Below, in pieces: positions 32,479 through 44,971 of a stretch of 64,000 bases of DNA. The notes beneath the pieces are model-generated. The model searched no databases, had not been told where the DNA came from, and worked only from the letters and a program-made list of their open reading frames with translations. How positions within the stretch are numbered: position 1 is the stretch's first letter; the number at the start of each line of letters is the position of its first letter. The stretch covers positions 24,473,001-24,537,000 of the forward strand of contig NC_086028.1 of NCBI RefSeq assembly GCF_036323735.1, given 5' to 3'. A program made the translations under genes and the position numbers. The DNA is from Rattus norvegicus. Taxonomy: Eukaryota; Chordata; Mammalia; Rodentia; Muridae.

Positions 32479-32919
32479 TATGCTCGTCATAAAATGAAAG
32501 AACGCAGGAGAAAAGCAGTAACACGTACCAAAACTATGTAGAGGCTACTCATGTAATCAGCACTGCTGTAAGAAACAGAAGAGATTATGAAAACACTCAC
32601 TCGTGCATGCATTCCCACATTTGCACATATGTACATGGTATGTGATCCTGTAGTTAACAATGTTACATCCAGAATTCAGCTTTTTGGATTCAAAACGTGT
32701 CTGTGTGAATTTCTGCATGTGCTGTGAAGATAAAAGCCCTTAGCTCTTGGAGTGGTTGTGAATTAGATGATGTATACAGGATTTAACTGGCACACATGCA
32801 GTATGAACAAGTGTTTAGATGCACTCACAAAAGAAAGAGTGCAGATGATAAGCATCTGCTTTACTGTCCTCAGTGTCCATGATGAAAATCATGGCCTCCT
32901 TTTTTTATTACTAGTTTTT
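32479..32919. other. Intergenic sequence
   Basis: Nothing recognised apart from short frames. Confidence 0.45.
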
Positions 32920-33085
32920 ACATATGTATTTAATATATATATGTATACATATATATATTATGTGTGATTACATATATATTCATATGTGTATAAGTATATT
33001 AACATAGTTAGATATATGTATACGCACATGTACATATCACACACGTATGTACACACATACAAACACCCACACATATCTATACACC
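32920..33085 (+). repeat. TA/CATA/CA-type simple sequence
   Basis: Imperfect TATA, TATG and CACA units throughout. Confidence 0.85.
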
Positions 33086-33245
33086 AAGAGGAATTGTGTT
33101 CTAGTCCCAGTACCCTCATGGTAACTCACAAATAACTGTAACTCCAGTTCCAGTGTTTCTGACATCCTGTACAGAAATCCACATATACTGGGCATGCACA
33201 CTGTGCACATATATACATAAAGGTAAAAATACTTAAAAGAAAAAT
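33086..33245 (+). mobile_element. B3 (B2-family) SINE, 3' part
   Basis: 'gttctagtcccagtaccctc', 'taactgtaactccagttcc' and an A-rich end after 'cacatatatacataaaggt' match the B3 body and tail. The tRNA-like head is missing or masked by the preceding simple repeat. Confidence 0.82.
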
Positions 33246-35575
33246 AATAACTTGACTATTTATATCTAAATCTTCTAGAATTTATGTTCTTCATTTTTTA
33301 CATGAAATATTTATTGTTTAAGTCTGATAAATGACCAGTTCCTTGTAAATACATATTCCATTTTATTATTAATATTTTAATTTTTTAGGGTTTATAAATT
33401 GAACTTTTATTTTCGGCTTATTAATTTATAGAAATAGCACATTAACTAATTTAGTACCTGAAAAAGCAGAATTCCCTGTAATATCCAGCCAGTAAAATAT
33501 ATAGTTCTATATACATTATATATAACATATATACATATATGTTTTGTATATAACATATATAATACATAAGAAAACGATTATAGCTACAGCCTATATCACT
33601 AAATCTAATAGCTCCAGAAATTGGTTATGTTGAAATCAAATTCAGAGTAAAAAATAGTGTACTGTTGCTTTATTATTTATCTTTCCAGTAAACACTAAAA
33701 TATATATTCCAAAACTGAACATGAATCATACCTAAAGGCCTGTAAAAAGATATAAACTTTATGAAGGTCTTTATTTAATATGCCTATCAATTTCCATCAC
33801 CTATTTAGAAAAATTTTATCATGGACCTATAAATTACAATGTTATGTTGTAGTAAATGCTTCTTTAATTATTCATCATAGGAACTCATAATTTGAGCATA
33901 TCAAGAAATGAAAATATCATAAATAACATAGAGAAATGTTACTGCTTGAGGCAAACTCTGAAGCTTAGGACTTTTATTTAAAAACTCACTAGTGAAAAGA
34001 TGCTTTCTTCCTTATGATAAGGCAGCGTGCCTTCTTCCAAAATCATCTCTTATAATTTATGAGTTGATATTATCTAGACTGCTAGGATTGTGTAGTACAC
34101 AGCAAAAAAAATAATTTGACTGATTATTGTACAGCCTCTCTTAACAATTACAACTACCAAGGAATGCATAGCTTCATAACGAATGAGAAAGTTTTAAACG
34201 CTTCTACATTAAAAACGTACATCTTGTTATTCTACTTCAAACACTTCACATATATTTCCAAGAAGTGAGTTGATTTCTCATAAACATCCAAAAATTAGTT
34301 TATTCTTTATTCAATTTGAGATAGTTATATACATTTATATGTATATTATTAATGTTAAAATAATGTTAATATATTATAATTTCTGTACTCTATGTGAAGT
34401 TATTACATATTTATTTTAATAATATAAATTTATTATCTTGTGTATATTACTAAATATATTTTTTGTCTAATTTGAGGTAGTAGCCCTCTTTTCTTGTAGA
34501 TCTACATTTTTGCTTTTTAACATTTTTAATCTACTTTGACTTCTGACTGTTGAGTATGTTTTATATTTTATCTTAGTCTGCTTCCATATAACAAAATGCC
34601 ACATGAGTAGTTGAAAGTAAACATCTGTATTCCATATCATTTGTCAGTAAATGAACAGTTTACACCACTTAACACATGTAATCTGAACTAATTATAATTT
34701 CACTCTTTAGTTACTCCTGTAATTTGTTATGGAAAAAAATCACAGAAACTCCTAAGCTACAGAATTCCCCGTGGAAGGCACTATGAAACCGATATGCATT
34801 GGTGTAGCTACTTCCGCATACTGCAGAGAGAAATTGCCGAAACCCTGAAGCCATGAGGAGCACCAATAGTTAAGTGTCAACTGGTTGCTTTCCTTTTCCT
34901 CTACATTAGCTTGTAGAAGGGCTCTAACATTATTAGCCTCTCATATTAGTTACCTTAATCAGCTATTAAGTGCCTGAATCACAATACTAGTCAAACTATA
35001 TTTTCACATAGTACATTCTTCCTATAAGAAAATATACATCTACCCAGTCAATATTGCCTGCATAGACCTTTGACTATGATCTATAGATCTTCCACTATAA
35101 TAGTCACATCTTATTTATGGAGTATTAAGCCATGGAATATAGAAAAACATATACACACTATATTGTGTGTCTGTACACGTATAAACAATTTAGTGGGTAG
35201 ACAAACTATTCTTACTGTAAAACTTAGCAACTTTTGGATTCTTTTTCTTTCTTTCCTAGAGAAACTTGACCATTTGATGTTTAAATAAAGCACTTCAGGC
35301 TTCTGTTTGGCATACAAGAATTGGTGTCACTCCTTGTCTTGTGCTTGGATCTCATGCTAGGTAAATCAAGGGTAACTTGAGCTCAACCAGTACCCCAGTA
35401 AAATCTACCAACTGAGATCATCTAAGTGACTAACAGGCAAGTAGGATAGACCCTGATGGTAACAAATCATGATTTCAATCAGACGGAGTGTAAGAGGATA
35501 GTGTAGCACCTCGTCAAGCTGCTTCATAGGATACACAGTTTAATATTACAGACTGCTTCTTTCTGAAATATTCTT
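33246..35575. other. AT-rich intergenic sequence
   Basis: TA-rich patches lie at about 33485-33565 and 34318-34465. A stretch near 34575-34620 (TTAGTCTGCTTCCATATAAC) vaguely resembles an old mammalian repeat but is too short to name. No gene was recognised. Confidence 0.5.
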
Positions 35576-36262
35576 TTTTATACTTTTAAAATTATTGAAT
35601 GTATTTACATTCCATCTCTTGCCCCCTCCCAGTCCCCAATCCCACAATTCCCTATCCTTTTCCTTCTCCCCCTTGCCTTCAAGTGGGTGCTCCCCACCCC
35701 ACCCCCAAGTATTCTCTTTTCCTGGGGCCTCAAGTCTTTATAGAACTAGTCACTTCTTCTCCCACTTAACCAGGCAGTCCTCTGTTGTATATATTCTGGG
35801 CCCCCAGACCAGCTCATGTATGTTGCCTCGTTGGTAGCTCGTTCTCTGGAAGCAGCCAAGGGTCCCTGTTAGTTGAGACTGCTAGTCTTTCTATGGGGCC
35901 ACTCTTCCCTTCAGTTCCTTCAGTCTTTCACCTAATTGCTACTGGGTCAGAAATTTTGACTGTGGGTTAGCAAAGTCCCTCCACTTGGGGCACTGTCTGT
36001 CTACTAGAGGTGGAAGCTTCAAGTTCTCTCTCCTTACTGTTGGGCATTTTGGCTAAGGTCACTTCCATTGAGTCCTGGGAGTCTCTCACATCTCAGGTCT
36101 CTAGGACTTAGTAGAGTGTCTCCCGACCTCCCACCACCCGCCCCCAGAAGCTGCATATTTCCATTCATTCTACTGGGGCTCTGGGTTTCTCTGCCCCCTA
36201 GCTGCCACCCCATACCTGATCCTGTTCCCCTTTTCCCTCCTTCTTCCACTCAGAGCCCTCCC
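35576..36262 (-). mobile_element. Older L1 3' UTR fragment
   Basis: Reverse-oriented L1 tail: 'ttgaatgtatttacattcca', C-rich tract (the G-rich tract of the L1 sense strand), then 'ctggggcctcaagtc' and related 3' UTR phrases with higher divergence than the young copies. A 132-codon plus frame (36068-36466) crossing its end is not a gene. Confidence 0.85.
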
Positions 36263-36268
36263 TCTTTC

Positions 36269-36339
36269 TGCTATATAATATTGTCAAGCTATAGTAGCCC
36301 TCCATCCCTCTGCTATATAATATTGTCAAACCATAGTAG
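36269..36339 (+). repeat. Tandem duplication, 42-bp period
   Basis: TGCTATATAATATTGTCAA followed by a similar tail occurs at 36269-36297 and again at 36311-36339, with a few differences. It immediately follows the L1 fragment. Confidence 0.88.
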
Positions 36340-36904
36340 AGCTTCTTCTGTAGCTTCTGTAGCTAAGAACAACTGTTCTCTGCACAGGCGCCACTTCTTA
36401 TTTTTCTGTTATTGTCAATGCAGCGGAGGAAGTATGAATGGAGTGGTCTCTTTAAATTTGCAGTGAATTCATTTAAAGTAATGATGCTGAATTAATGAAG
36501 GAGGCTGCTGTGCCATAAGAGACACAGTAGGGAGAGAAACAAATCTGGAATGCTAGGAAAAAGACAATTGAAGAATTTCACTGAATTTTACATACTCTAC
36601 CATCAATAACATCTAATGTATGGGAAAAAGCCCTAAGCTTATAAAGAGTGATGAACAGAAAGATGTACTGGTAAGAAAAGTTACATTGCGGTCTCCAACT
36701 TAATATTTCTACTTTTAAAACACGATTTAATATTTTTCACTTATCTATATTATATGAGTACATTTCACGAGCCTGGCTTCAATGATTACAAATTTATTAT
36801 TTCCAAGTCTTAGTTTATATGAGTCTTGGTTATAATATACTTTGAATTCATCAGAGAGCCATATCTATAAAAATATAAGAAAAACCTACTTAAAGAATTT
36901 TTGT
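36340..36904. other. Intergenic sequence
   Basis: No gene or repeat recognised. Confidence 0.5.
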
Positions 36905-36907
36905 AAA

Positions 36908-36939
<32 letters not shown>

Positions 36940-37290
36940 GTCTCTCTCTGTGTGGGGGGTGTGTATGTGCGTGTGTGTGGTTTCACAAATGGGGAAGTCA
37001 GAAGACAACATTTGGGAAGTAACTGTCTCTTCCTTCTTGGTCAAATCACATTCTCTCCTGAGCTCCTGCCTCTATGGTACATACTCCAGGCCAATTGTGA
37101 TTAAACATCATGACCAAGGCTACTTTTTCCCACCTTTCTATCTCTTCTTCCTATAGTACCATAGGAGATGTGGATTTTTTTTATGTACCTCTATATATAG
37201 CTTCCTATATGGTACCCTGGGGTTGAACACAGTTCCTCAGGTTTGCATGACACTTTTACCCACTGAGTCATCTCCTCAGCTCTTAACAAT
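36905..37290 (-). mobile_element. B4-like SINE with (CT)n/(GT)n start
   Basis: On the plus strand the CT and GT run at 36909-36985 is followed by 'ggggaagtcagaagacaaca', and at the end by 'tggggttgaacacagttcct' and 'tttacccactgagtcatctc', the complement of the tRNA-derived head. The middle (about 37080-37160) does not match, so the element may be rearranged. Confidence 0.72.
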
Positions 37291-37417
37291 TCTCATTCTG
37301 TGAAATCTGGTAAATGCTACACTTAAAAGTGATTGACAAGCTCATATGTGCATGGGTGATGGGGGAAAATTAGCTATAACCCAAATATTTAAATCTCTTA
37401 GATACTTGGGTTATTCT
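37291..37417. other. Short intergenic gap
   Basis: Nothing recognised between two SINEs. Confidence 0.4.
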
Positions 37418-37463
37418 TAAAGGATTTATTTTATTTTCATCCACACACACAAACACACACACA

Positions 37464-37499
<36 letters not shown>

Positions 37500-37668
37500 T
37501 GTATTTGTGTTTCAATATGTGAATCTATGTGCCTAGATCTCTGATCTAGCATGGAAATTACAGGATTACAGGAAGTTATAAGCCACTCAGCATGGATTCT
37601 GGGAATCAAACTCATGTCCTATACAAGATCAGTATGCATTCTTAAACCACTGAGCCTTCCCTCAAGTC
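37418..37668 (-). mobile_element. B3 (B2-family) SINE with (CA)n
   Basis: 'aaaggatttattttattttc', then (CA)n at 37441-37496, 'tctgggaatcaaactcatgt' and 'cttaaaccactgagccttcc' are the complement of B3 tail, body and tRNA-derived head. Confidence 0.85.
37441..37496 (+). repeat. (CA)n microsatellite
   Basis: CA units with two AAAC interruptions, within the reversed B3. Confidence 0.95.
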
Positions 37669-39872
37669 TCAGAGGTTTGGTTTTAATATCAATAAGCAAA
37701 TACATACATACATATATTCACACACGCATAGAATTTAAACTCTTCTGTTTCCCCAATTCATGACTTTTCAAGGGAATTCTAAATATTTTCATTGATTGTG
37801 AGCATAAATTTCAGCTACTTATGGAATTTCATGAAATATATATGCAGTGAGAGGATTTACTTCTTAGAGAGCTACAGTTACAATAATTCCTGAGGATCCC
37901 TAAGGTGGAAAAATAATGCTGGGTGAAATCAATCAATTCTCACTTGAGAAATTTGGTAGATATTGGAAGAATATATTAAGTATGGACTCCCTTCTAGCCT
38001 CAGACAATGTCCCTTCATCGACATTTTCTCTATAGATCTGTTTCAACTATTTCATTCAATTTGGTGTTATTTTTCTACTAATTGCAATCCTGTAGTCTAT
38101 GAATATCGCGAGAACTAATTTAGTCATTGTCAGATAGCTAACTCCTTGGTGTGATAAACACAGTTGATAAACTGTGGTTGTAAGGAGGAAAATGGGACAT
38201 TTATTCTTTACAGTACACGTTCCTACAAATACACTGATCACAAAAGTAGCAGTGAGTCATGAGCATTTTAATATTCACATCCATAAACTGGTTCAGGTGA
38301 TGTAAGAATATTTAACAGTATCCAGGGCTTTCACCGCGCCCAGTTAATACTTGAAAGTCCCCTTTCTAAGATTAAACTGTGTGAGCTTACCTATTTGGTG
38401 CAAGTCAGGAAACTGGTGAATAACTAGCCATTACTAAGTGGACCGTGTTTCCTATTGAGATTTTCCAGCTAAATTACTAGAGTTAAAGTTGATCGGTGAT
38501 ACTAAAAGTAACAAAGTCCCTCCTCTGAAGGAGGAGTCTCACAAAAGAACAATAAAAGTCAAAAGCAAATCAAGTGGAAGTTAAAGAAAACCCCTCCTTT
38601 GTTGAGTTCAGAACAGGCACAGAATGCAAAACCCAGACCATTGGTGTAGGCAGGAGTCACTATCTAGCACTCCTCTGGACTTTCAGTGTTAGACCTCCTG
38701 TGCTTAGTACAATGGAATATCCTTATGTAAAACAAATTGCGTTGTTACTGTAAAGCTGACTCACTGTATTACATCCATTCTCTGTCATTCTCCTCATCAA
38801 TTATATAATTCTTTTCTTTGTTAAAATATACATTATCCTATTATAAATGTATTTTACCAAAGAAATCGGCATGCAATTTTAAAAATGAGCAATGGATCCA
38901 TATCTAGACGGTTCTCTAAAAGAGTTGTTTTAATCATGAAGCTGGTTTTTAACTAAGCCATCATTGAAGTGACATCTTCTAGAAACCTAGATGATTACCA
39001 TTACCAGAAGTGGAGGAGTTCCCGGAGGCATATCTGCTAGGGAATCACGAGGTATAGTTTAAGTTACGGATGTTCAACTTTGAGACAAATGAAAAAAACC
39101 TATGGCTGAGTCATTCTTCTGTGTGCCAGGTAGCAATTGTTCCATTGATGTATAATTTTAAAATATGGAGAGTTATCTCACGTAGCTCTCATGTAGCCAC
39201 ACTTTGGTTTTGTTTTATTTTTAAGACAAAACATTTGTTCTGAAATGGGAAATGAATTTTATTTCTCCCTTTTAGTTAATCAGCCATATTCAGATGCTTA
39301 GGGTCCCTGCATCGGCACGAAGCCCTGACATTGGTTCTTAGTGGTTCCTACGACAGGTATTGAATGTGTTTTCTCTTGATTACCACCTGAACAGTATGAA
39401 ATCATAATTTGTCTTATTACTAGCCTTTGAAGAAAAAGCAAGATATTCAGTACAATCTAGACATAGAATTTATCAATATGTACATAGTATATGTAATTTC
39501 ATAGAGATTGTGTTCTCATGACCATGTTCGGAAATGTCCTCATGGGAAGATCTGTTTTGCAAATGAAGGTCATTTAAAATAAGACAAGGAAGATTAGTTT
39601 GCCCTAGTGAAATGGAACTTCAGATTTCTCTAATTTGAATGTGATGCATTTAAGAAAATAGTCATATTTTCCTAACTATCCTAATTCAATGCCCTTACTT
39701 TTAGATTATGTAAATTGCACATGGCTGCAGTCATTAGCAGTAGCCATTTAAATTTGAGTGGCCACTTACTGAATCTTCTGCACTTAAAACTGTTCTTCAA
39801 ATACTAATGTTTCCTTCCACATTCAAAAGGAATTATTCTTCTCAACAAGTTTTCCACTTCCTATCTGCTTCT

Positions 39873-39873
<1 letters not shown>
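37669..39873. other. Single-copy-looking intergenic sequence
   Basis: About 2.2 kb with no recognised repeat family, gene or RNA. Confidence 0.5.

Positions 39874-39923
<50 letters not shown>
39874..39923. repeat. (TA)n microsatellite, about 25 units
   Basis: Uninterrupted TA dinucleotides of 50 bp. Perfect self-complementarity makes it prone to cruciform extrusion and to length change. Confidence 0.97.
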
Positions 39924-39929
<6 letters not shown>

Positions 39930-40432
39930 AATGAAGTCATATAGCTATTATCTCTATTCCATTTCTGAGGGTAGCAATCTTTGGTAAGGTTAACTGGAAT
40001 TTGGGGGGTCACACAAGGAGCTCCAAGAAGGCAGTATAATAGCACTGTCCTCCATATGATAGCTTAGGAATTATATGAAGTCAGTGTAAATTGAACAGAA
40101 CAACCTTAACCTGACAGAATGTTAGTGAAAACACACCGATCAACCTCTCAAATATCCCAAGATTCAGCCAGACCATCCTTTACCAAGCAAGCAACATTTG
40201 GCTCATTCTCTAAAGTATCAAGGCTTCAGTGTTTCCAAGTCCACACATCTCCCTGATTCACGTTCTTAATATTTGAACAGGTTCAAACTTAGTATTGTCT
40301 TTCACATTCCTCTATTTCTAGAATGAGGTTATATGTAATTTTTTTAGAAAATTCATTTAATAAACATGAGGAAGTGTCCCAGTGTGACCAAGTATATAAC
40401 CTGGATACTCGCTATGCATTCTGCCCGTTAGA
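39924..40432. other. Intergenic sequence
   Basis: No gene or repeat recognised. Confidence 0.5.
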
Positions 40433-40535
40433 TACCAGAATGAATGCAAACTCCCTGAGGACAGAGACTGCCGTGTGCGACTACCATGGAGAGCAAAGTA
40501 CATTGCACATAATAGATGTGTCTGATACTGATTAG
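40433..40535 (+). mobile_element. Possible ancient L2/MIR-type 3' end
   Basis: 'gcaaactccctgaggacaga' followed by 'gcacataatagatg' resembles the conserved 3' end shared by L2-type mammalian repeats ('gctccttgagggcagggac ... ggcacatagtaggtg'). Short and diverged, so the family is uncertain. A frame of 70 codons over it (40323-40535) is not a gene. Confidence 0.5.
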
Positions 40536-41976
40536 ATTGAAGTTAACACAGAGATGAGCATCTTAATTTAAATCATTGATACCTTGCCCCCAGATAAATT
40601 GAACTCCTTAAGAGTCCACTAGATGTTGAACTAGTCAGCGCAAGGTACAGGCTACAAATCAAATTTAGTTGGAAATGCATGCCTTCAATATTTTTAAAAT
40701 ATCTTACATTAAGCACAGGCCACATGACATTATCAGCGAGACAGTTTTGAACTTGTGGTCACTGAAGGGCAACATCTTAATACATGTTCTGTTCCTATCA
40801 TTTCCTAGTGTGTTTAGGCGAAACTCCCAGTGCACAGAAGTTGTGGCCATAAAGAAGTAAAGGCAGCTTTTAGTTTTAACCTTAATTGATGCTCTAAGGC
40901 CAAAGAAGCACTTCAGCAATAAGGGTCCTTAGCTAGATAAACCACTGTGTCACAGAAGGCCCCCAAACTGTACTCTTTCTGATCTTTCTTCAGACCAGCC
41001 AGCTGCTGCCTGGCAGCTCACTAAGACAGTGCTTAAAAGGACTTGCAAGTTTGACAAAAAAACGTTGGAGAAATTGATTGGTATTTAGAGTTTAGTGGTC
41101 TCCTATGGGTATTCTGGGTTTCTGTGACTGATTTTGATGAAGTGCTTTTATTTGTCTCTCTACCCAGAGACTGCAGATGAATTTGCAACAGAGCAGCATG
41201 CCTCCTGTTTAGCTTTGTCAGGCACCACTTAGACATGTTATAATTTATTTTCCAGGAAAAATATTTCTCATGAGGGCTTCTGGCTAACACAGTTATAAAG
41301 CAGCTGGCTACCATTCAGCCTGTTGTCTGCTGCCAGCTGGGCTTCCGTGGATACGGAGGAAAGAAATAGAGCTGGAGAGAACGTTCTAGAAGATTGGGAG
41401 GCAGTGACCGAAATTATTTCACAGGTTAGAATCTCCCTCACTCCAGCTAATTCTGGTGGTTCCCAAGTCTCCAAACCTCCCATTAGGTCTCTTATTTCGT
41501 TATGTGTCTGCGGATATACATCTGAAGCATTCATAAATAGGCATTGACTTGTTACAGTCACTGGCCAGACTCAATAACACCCCTGTAAAGTCATCCCATC
41601 ACATAGCTATTTGTGGGTTTTGCTGCTGTTGTTGTTTTCTGCAAACAGGGCCTCAGAATGACCAGTGCACTTATTTTAAATGAACCTGCTTGGAAAACCC
41701 AACATTGAACTTGAGCACTTAGCAGCACAATGCTCACATTAGGAGAGGAAAGGAGCAAAGAAGAGTATTTGATGTGCTTTTTTATTTTACTAGAGAAAAA
41801 ATATGGTGAAGAATTGGGCACGTATGTTTTTCTATGTAACTAATGTACATCTCTTGTCATCATCATACACATTTGCGTATACCACAAAGAAATACAAATT
41901 CTTGACAAAAAAGAAGTCATTCATTTATCACATCAAACCTTATTTGGAACTGAAATAAATCTTAATTTGTTTTATG
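40536..41976. other. Single-copy-looking intergenic sequence, possible regulatory stretch
   Basis: No gene recognised. The part at about 41160-41570 is non-repetitive, moderately GC-rich for this window and has paired CAGCTG (E-box type) sites near 41300 and 41334. This is consistent with, but not evidence for, an enhancer. Confidence 0.45.
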
Positions 41977-42015
<39 letters not shown>

Positions 42016-42043
42016 CTTGCTCTCGCTCTCGCTCTGTGGTGTG

Positions 42044-42128
<85 letters not shown>
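41977..42128. repeat. Compound microsatellite (CT)n-(GT)n-(GA)n with complementary ends
   Basis: (CT)n at 41977-42011, CT/CG variants to about 42036, (GT)n to about 42098, then (GA)n at 42100-42128. The CT arm can pair with the GA arm, leaving the GT block as a loop. Confidence 0.96.
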
Positions 42129-42133
<5 letters not shown>

Positions 42134-43084
42134 ATAATTGTGTTAAGGAACTCTTAAAACTCTTATCTTTTCCCTAACTATCCTGTATCATTCAAATCAG
42201 AGTCAATGAAACCTGGGTTTTTCTACAGAAAACACTGTATTACAGCTTTGAGCGATGTTAAATATTTCATGAAAAATACAGCAATATTGAGCCCAACCAA
42301 GGTTTTCCAAAGGTATTGTTGCCCACTAGAAAAAGATTGATGTTTCTGTTGCCTTATTTTTGTGTGATGGTGTTAACTGAAAACCCTCAGAAAAGAGCTT
42401 GGTCTCATAGTGTTTGTGTGATTTTCAAATAGTCTAATAGACTAATATATCAACAGTGATGGGATGCACTTGTCCAGTCATTGCCTCCAGGAACAGTCAG
42501 CAAGTTCCTTGTATTCACAGGCATTTGAAATTACACTCTGATTCCATGCTGTCAAAAAAAAATTGACCTGAAATTTTGACATATAAAAATGTGGGGAAAA
42601 CCATCTTGCATTAAAAAAGAAAAAGAAAACCAAAACAGAGAAAGTAAACAAAGTGAAGCAACAAAAGAGTGAACAAGGAGAAGGTTAAACATGCGTATGA
42701 GCAGCCGTGTGCTAAATACAATCATAGGAGAACCTGAGGAATATAGTACTTCTCCATCTTAAGATGAAAAATGTCCCTGGAATAAGCCAAAAACCTAAAA
42801 ACGTATGAGTCAGAAAACCAAGTCTTCTGTGAAACTTTCTTTCATAGTAATAGCTGCATAAACCTGACCTCAACAGGGTCCATAGAGTAACCCAGAAGGG
42901 AGGAACTGACCCTGCACCCCCCCACATGAGATGACTGTTGAAAGCGGAAGTGTTAGCCACTTGCATGTTTGAAGTACCCCTTAAATGTCACCCAAGACAA
43001 AGTGGTAACCCTGAAACCATATAAAGAAACTCGCAAACAAATTTTAATCTAGACAACACAACTTTTTAGGAAATGGGATCTTTT
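42129..43084. other. Intergenic sequence
   Basis: No gene recognised. The right part (42700-43084) may belong to the LTR-like element that follows, but I cannot show it. Confidence 0.4.
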
Positions 43085-43442
43085 CACCAAGCCGTCCAAC
43101 CAGGGACTGGGATGCACTCAGTTAGGGGAATACTTCTATAGAAATATACTGCCCTTGGCTGTGTGGGGGCAGCCATTTTAATGTCAATGGTTACCGGGCA
43201 GTATCATCACATGGGCTGTGGAATCAAACCAAATAAAAGAGGGACAAATGAGTGGACAGTCAGGATCCATCTTGCTCTACATTCCTTACTATGAGCAACA
43301 ACATGGTGAACCACCCCATGCTATATCCATTTCCTTTTACCTGCCATGATGAACTCTACCCTTTAGTAATTATCCAAACTAAACTCTTCATGCAATAAGT
43401 TGCTTTTGTGAGGATTTTGCAACAGCAACAAGAAAACTATCT
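43085..43442 (+). mobile_element. Possible rodent MaLR-type LTR (MT/ORR1-like)
   Basis: The end of this block ('cctgccatgatgaactctac', then a decayed 'aataaactctt...aagttgcttttgt...cacagcaacaagaaaa' pattern) resembles the 3' part of rodent non-autonomous LTR elements. No internal gene is attached. The 5' edge and family are uncertain. Confidence 0.5.
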
Positions 43443-43957
43443 TGTACATAAACTAAATCCAATTTTGAGTCACTATATCATAGGCTATTCCTAAAATATT
43501 TAAAAGAATAAAATAATGACCCTATAGATAGAAAGTACTGATATCTGAATGTGGCATATAAAATGAATTTTTTCCTAATTATTAAATATATTAAGTTGTT
43601 GGTTATTTTAACCAAAGATACCATATGAAAGAAATTTTCATGGATACCTTAATATATATGTTATTAATATATCAGGATATTAAATGTAACAAAAAGATTT
43701 TCAGCTTAAGAACTGCATAGGTAGATCTGGGATTACATAACTATGAAGGACATGCCAAGAGAACATGCATCAGTTCAGCAACCATCATTGATTAAGAGTC
43801 TATAAGTAGAATACGGGGAAAATATCAAAGGAATTGTAGAGAGAATTTGGTTGGATATCTTCTTCGTTTAATTTCTTTAGAATTTTTTCAGTAAGCTTTC
43901 TAGCAACTGTATGGAGATGTGAATGGACAGCTCAGTCACAGAAGCTTGGGTTTAAAC
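43443..43957. other. AT-rich intergenic sequence
   Basis: Nothing recognised. Confidence 0.45.
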
Positions 43958-44095
43958 CAAAACTGAACATGGTAGCACACACACATCCCAGAACTTGGAA
44001 GACTGAAGAAGATGGGTAAGACTGAGGAAGATAAGAAATTCCAGTTCAGGCTGATCTACATCACAAAACTGCACCTCAAACAACATCTTAGAGAA
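43958..44095 (+). mobile_element. Old B1-type SINE
   Basis: 'ctgaacatggtagcacacac', 'cccagaacttggaagactga', 'ttcaggctgatctacatcac' follow the 7SL-derived B1 order. Diverged. Confidence 0.8.
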
Positions 44096-44332
44096 GGCAG
44101 GATAGACAGAAGGAAAGAGAAAAGAGAAAAATGGATGAGAGAGGAATAAAGGGAGAGAGGAAGGGAGGAAGGGAGGAAGGGAAGGAGAGAGGAAGGGAGA
44201 GAGAAGGAGGGGGGAGGGAGGAAGAGAGGGAGGCAAAGTTACGAGAATTGGAGGGAGATAGGAGAAAGGGGGCAAGAAGAAAGAGGAGGAAGGGAAGGAA
44301 GAAAGGAAGGAGAGAGAAGGATTTAAAAGTAT
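44096..44332 (+). repeat. Purine-rich low-complexity tract (GGAA/GAGA)
   Basis: Almost pure A/G for over 200 bp, directly after the B1 tail. The apparent frames of 105 and 134 codons across it are low-complexity artefacts. Confidence 0.92.
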
Positions 44333-44958
44333 CAAAGCATCATCAACAACAACCAATATCAGAACAAAAAGAGCTTCCTAGAAACAAGCGATATACGCAA
44401 AATAAAATTAGATTACATGCCCTTCATGCCTCTCCTAGGGAGCTTTAAAATTATACAGATTATTTTGAAGAGCAATGGTGAATATTCACAGGACTTCTAT
44501 GTGTTCCAGAAACCTACTCATGGAGACCCTAAGACTCTCAGGGTGCTGAAATCACACTATACTCAAAGCACTGACGCATGCTATATCTACAAAAAATGCC
44601 TTGCCCTTCCTTCCCCTGGCTCTTCTGGGTACTTCAGGATAACATGAGGCATCATGGCAAGTAGAAGGTTGAAAATATGGAAAATGACTGAAAAGACACT
44701 TGTGTACCCTCCTCAACTCTTCTCTACAATTGCAATAAGATGATTCTAACCCATTCTGGACCACTGGGGCTAAACTGGGCCCAACAGCACATGGATGATG
44801 TTTTTAAGTTGATGAGCAATCAGCACTGTAAATAAGAGGACTAGACAACATTTTAAATGAGAATACTGATTAAAAAGCCTGGAAACTGATGTATAACATT
44901 GAAGAACAGCTTGAAATTTCTGGTCAGAATAAGTAACAAGGAAAAAGATAAGCTTCAT
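44333..44958. other. Intergenic sequence
   Basis: No gene or repeat recognised. It ends at the TSD of the next L1. Confidence 0.5.
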
Positions 44959-44971
44959 GTGAAGTCTTTAT
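44959..44971. repeat. Left TSD (one mismatch) of the 44972-51321 L1
   Basis: GTGAAGTCTTTAT here pairs with GTGGAGTCTTTAT at 51324-51336. Confidence 0.72.

Noticed and set aside
34575..34650. Possible ancient mammalian LTR or DNA transposon fragment
   Set aside because: Resemblance is limited to about 25 bases; too little to name.
36068..36466. 132-codon plus frame, proline- and serine-rich
   Set aside because: Lies mostly in a reversed L1 3' UTR and runs through the tandem duplication; no domain.
37081..37160. Possible separate insertion inside the B4-like SINE
   Set aside because: The segment fails to match the SINE, but no TSD or poly(A) supports an insertion.
44131..44448. Arg/Lys/Glu-rich 105-codon frame
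   Set aside because: Translation of a purine-rich low-complexity tract.
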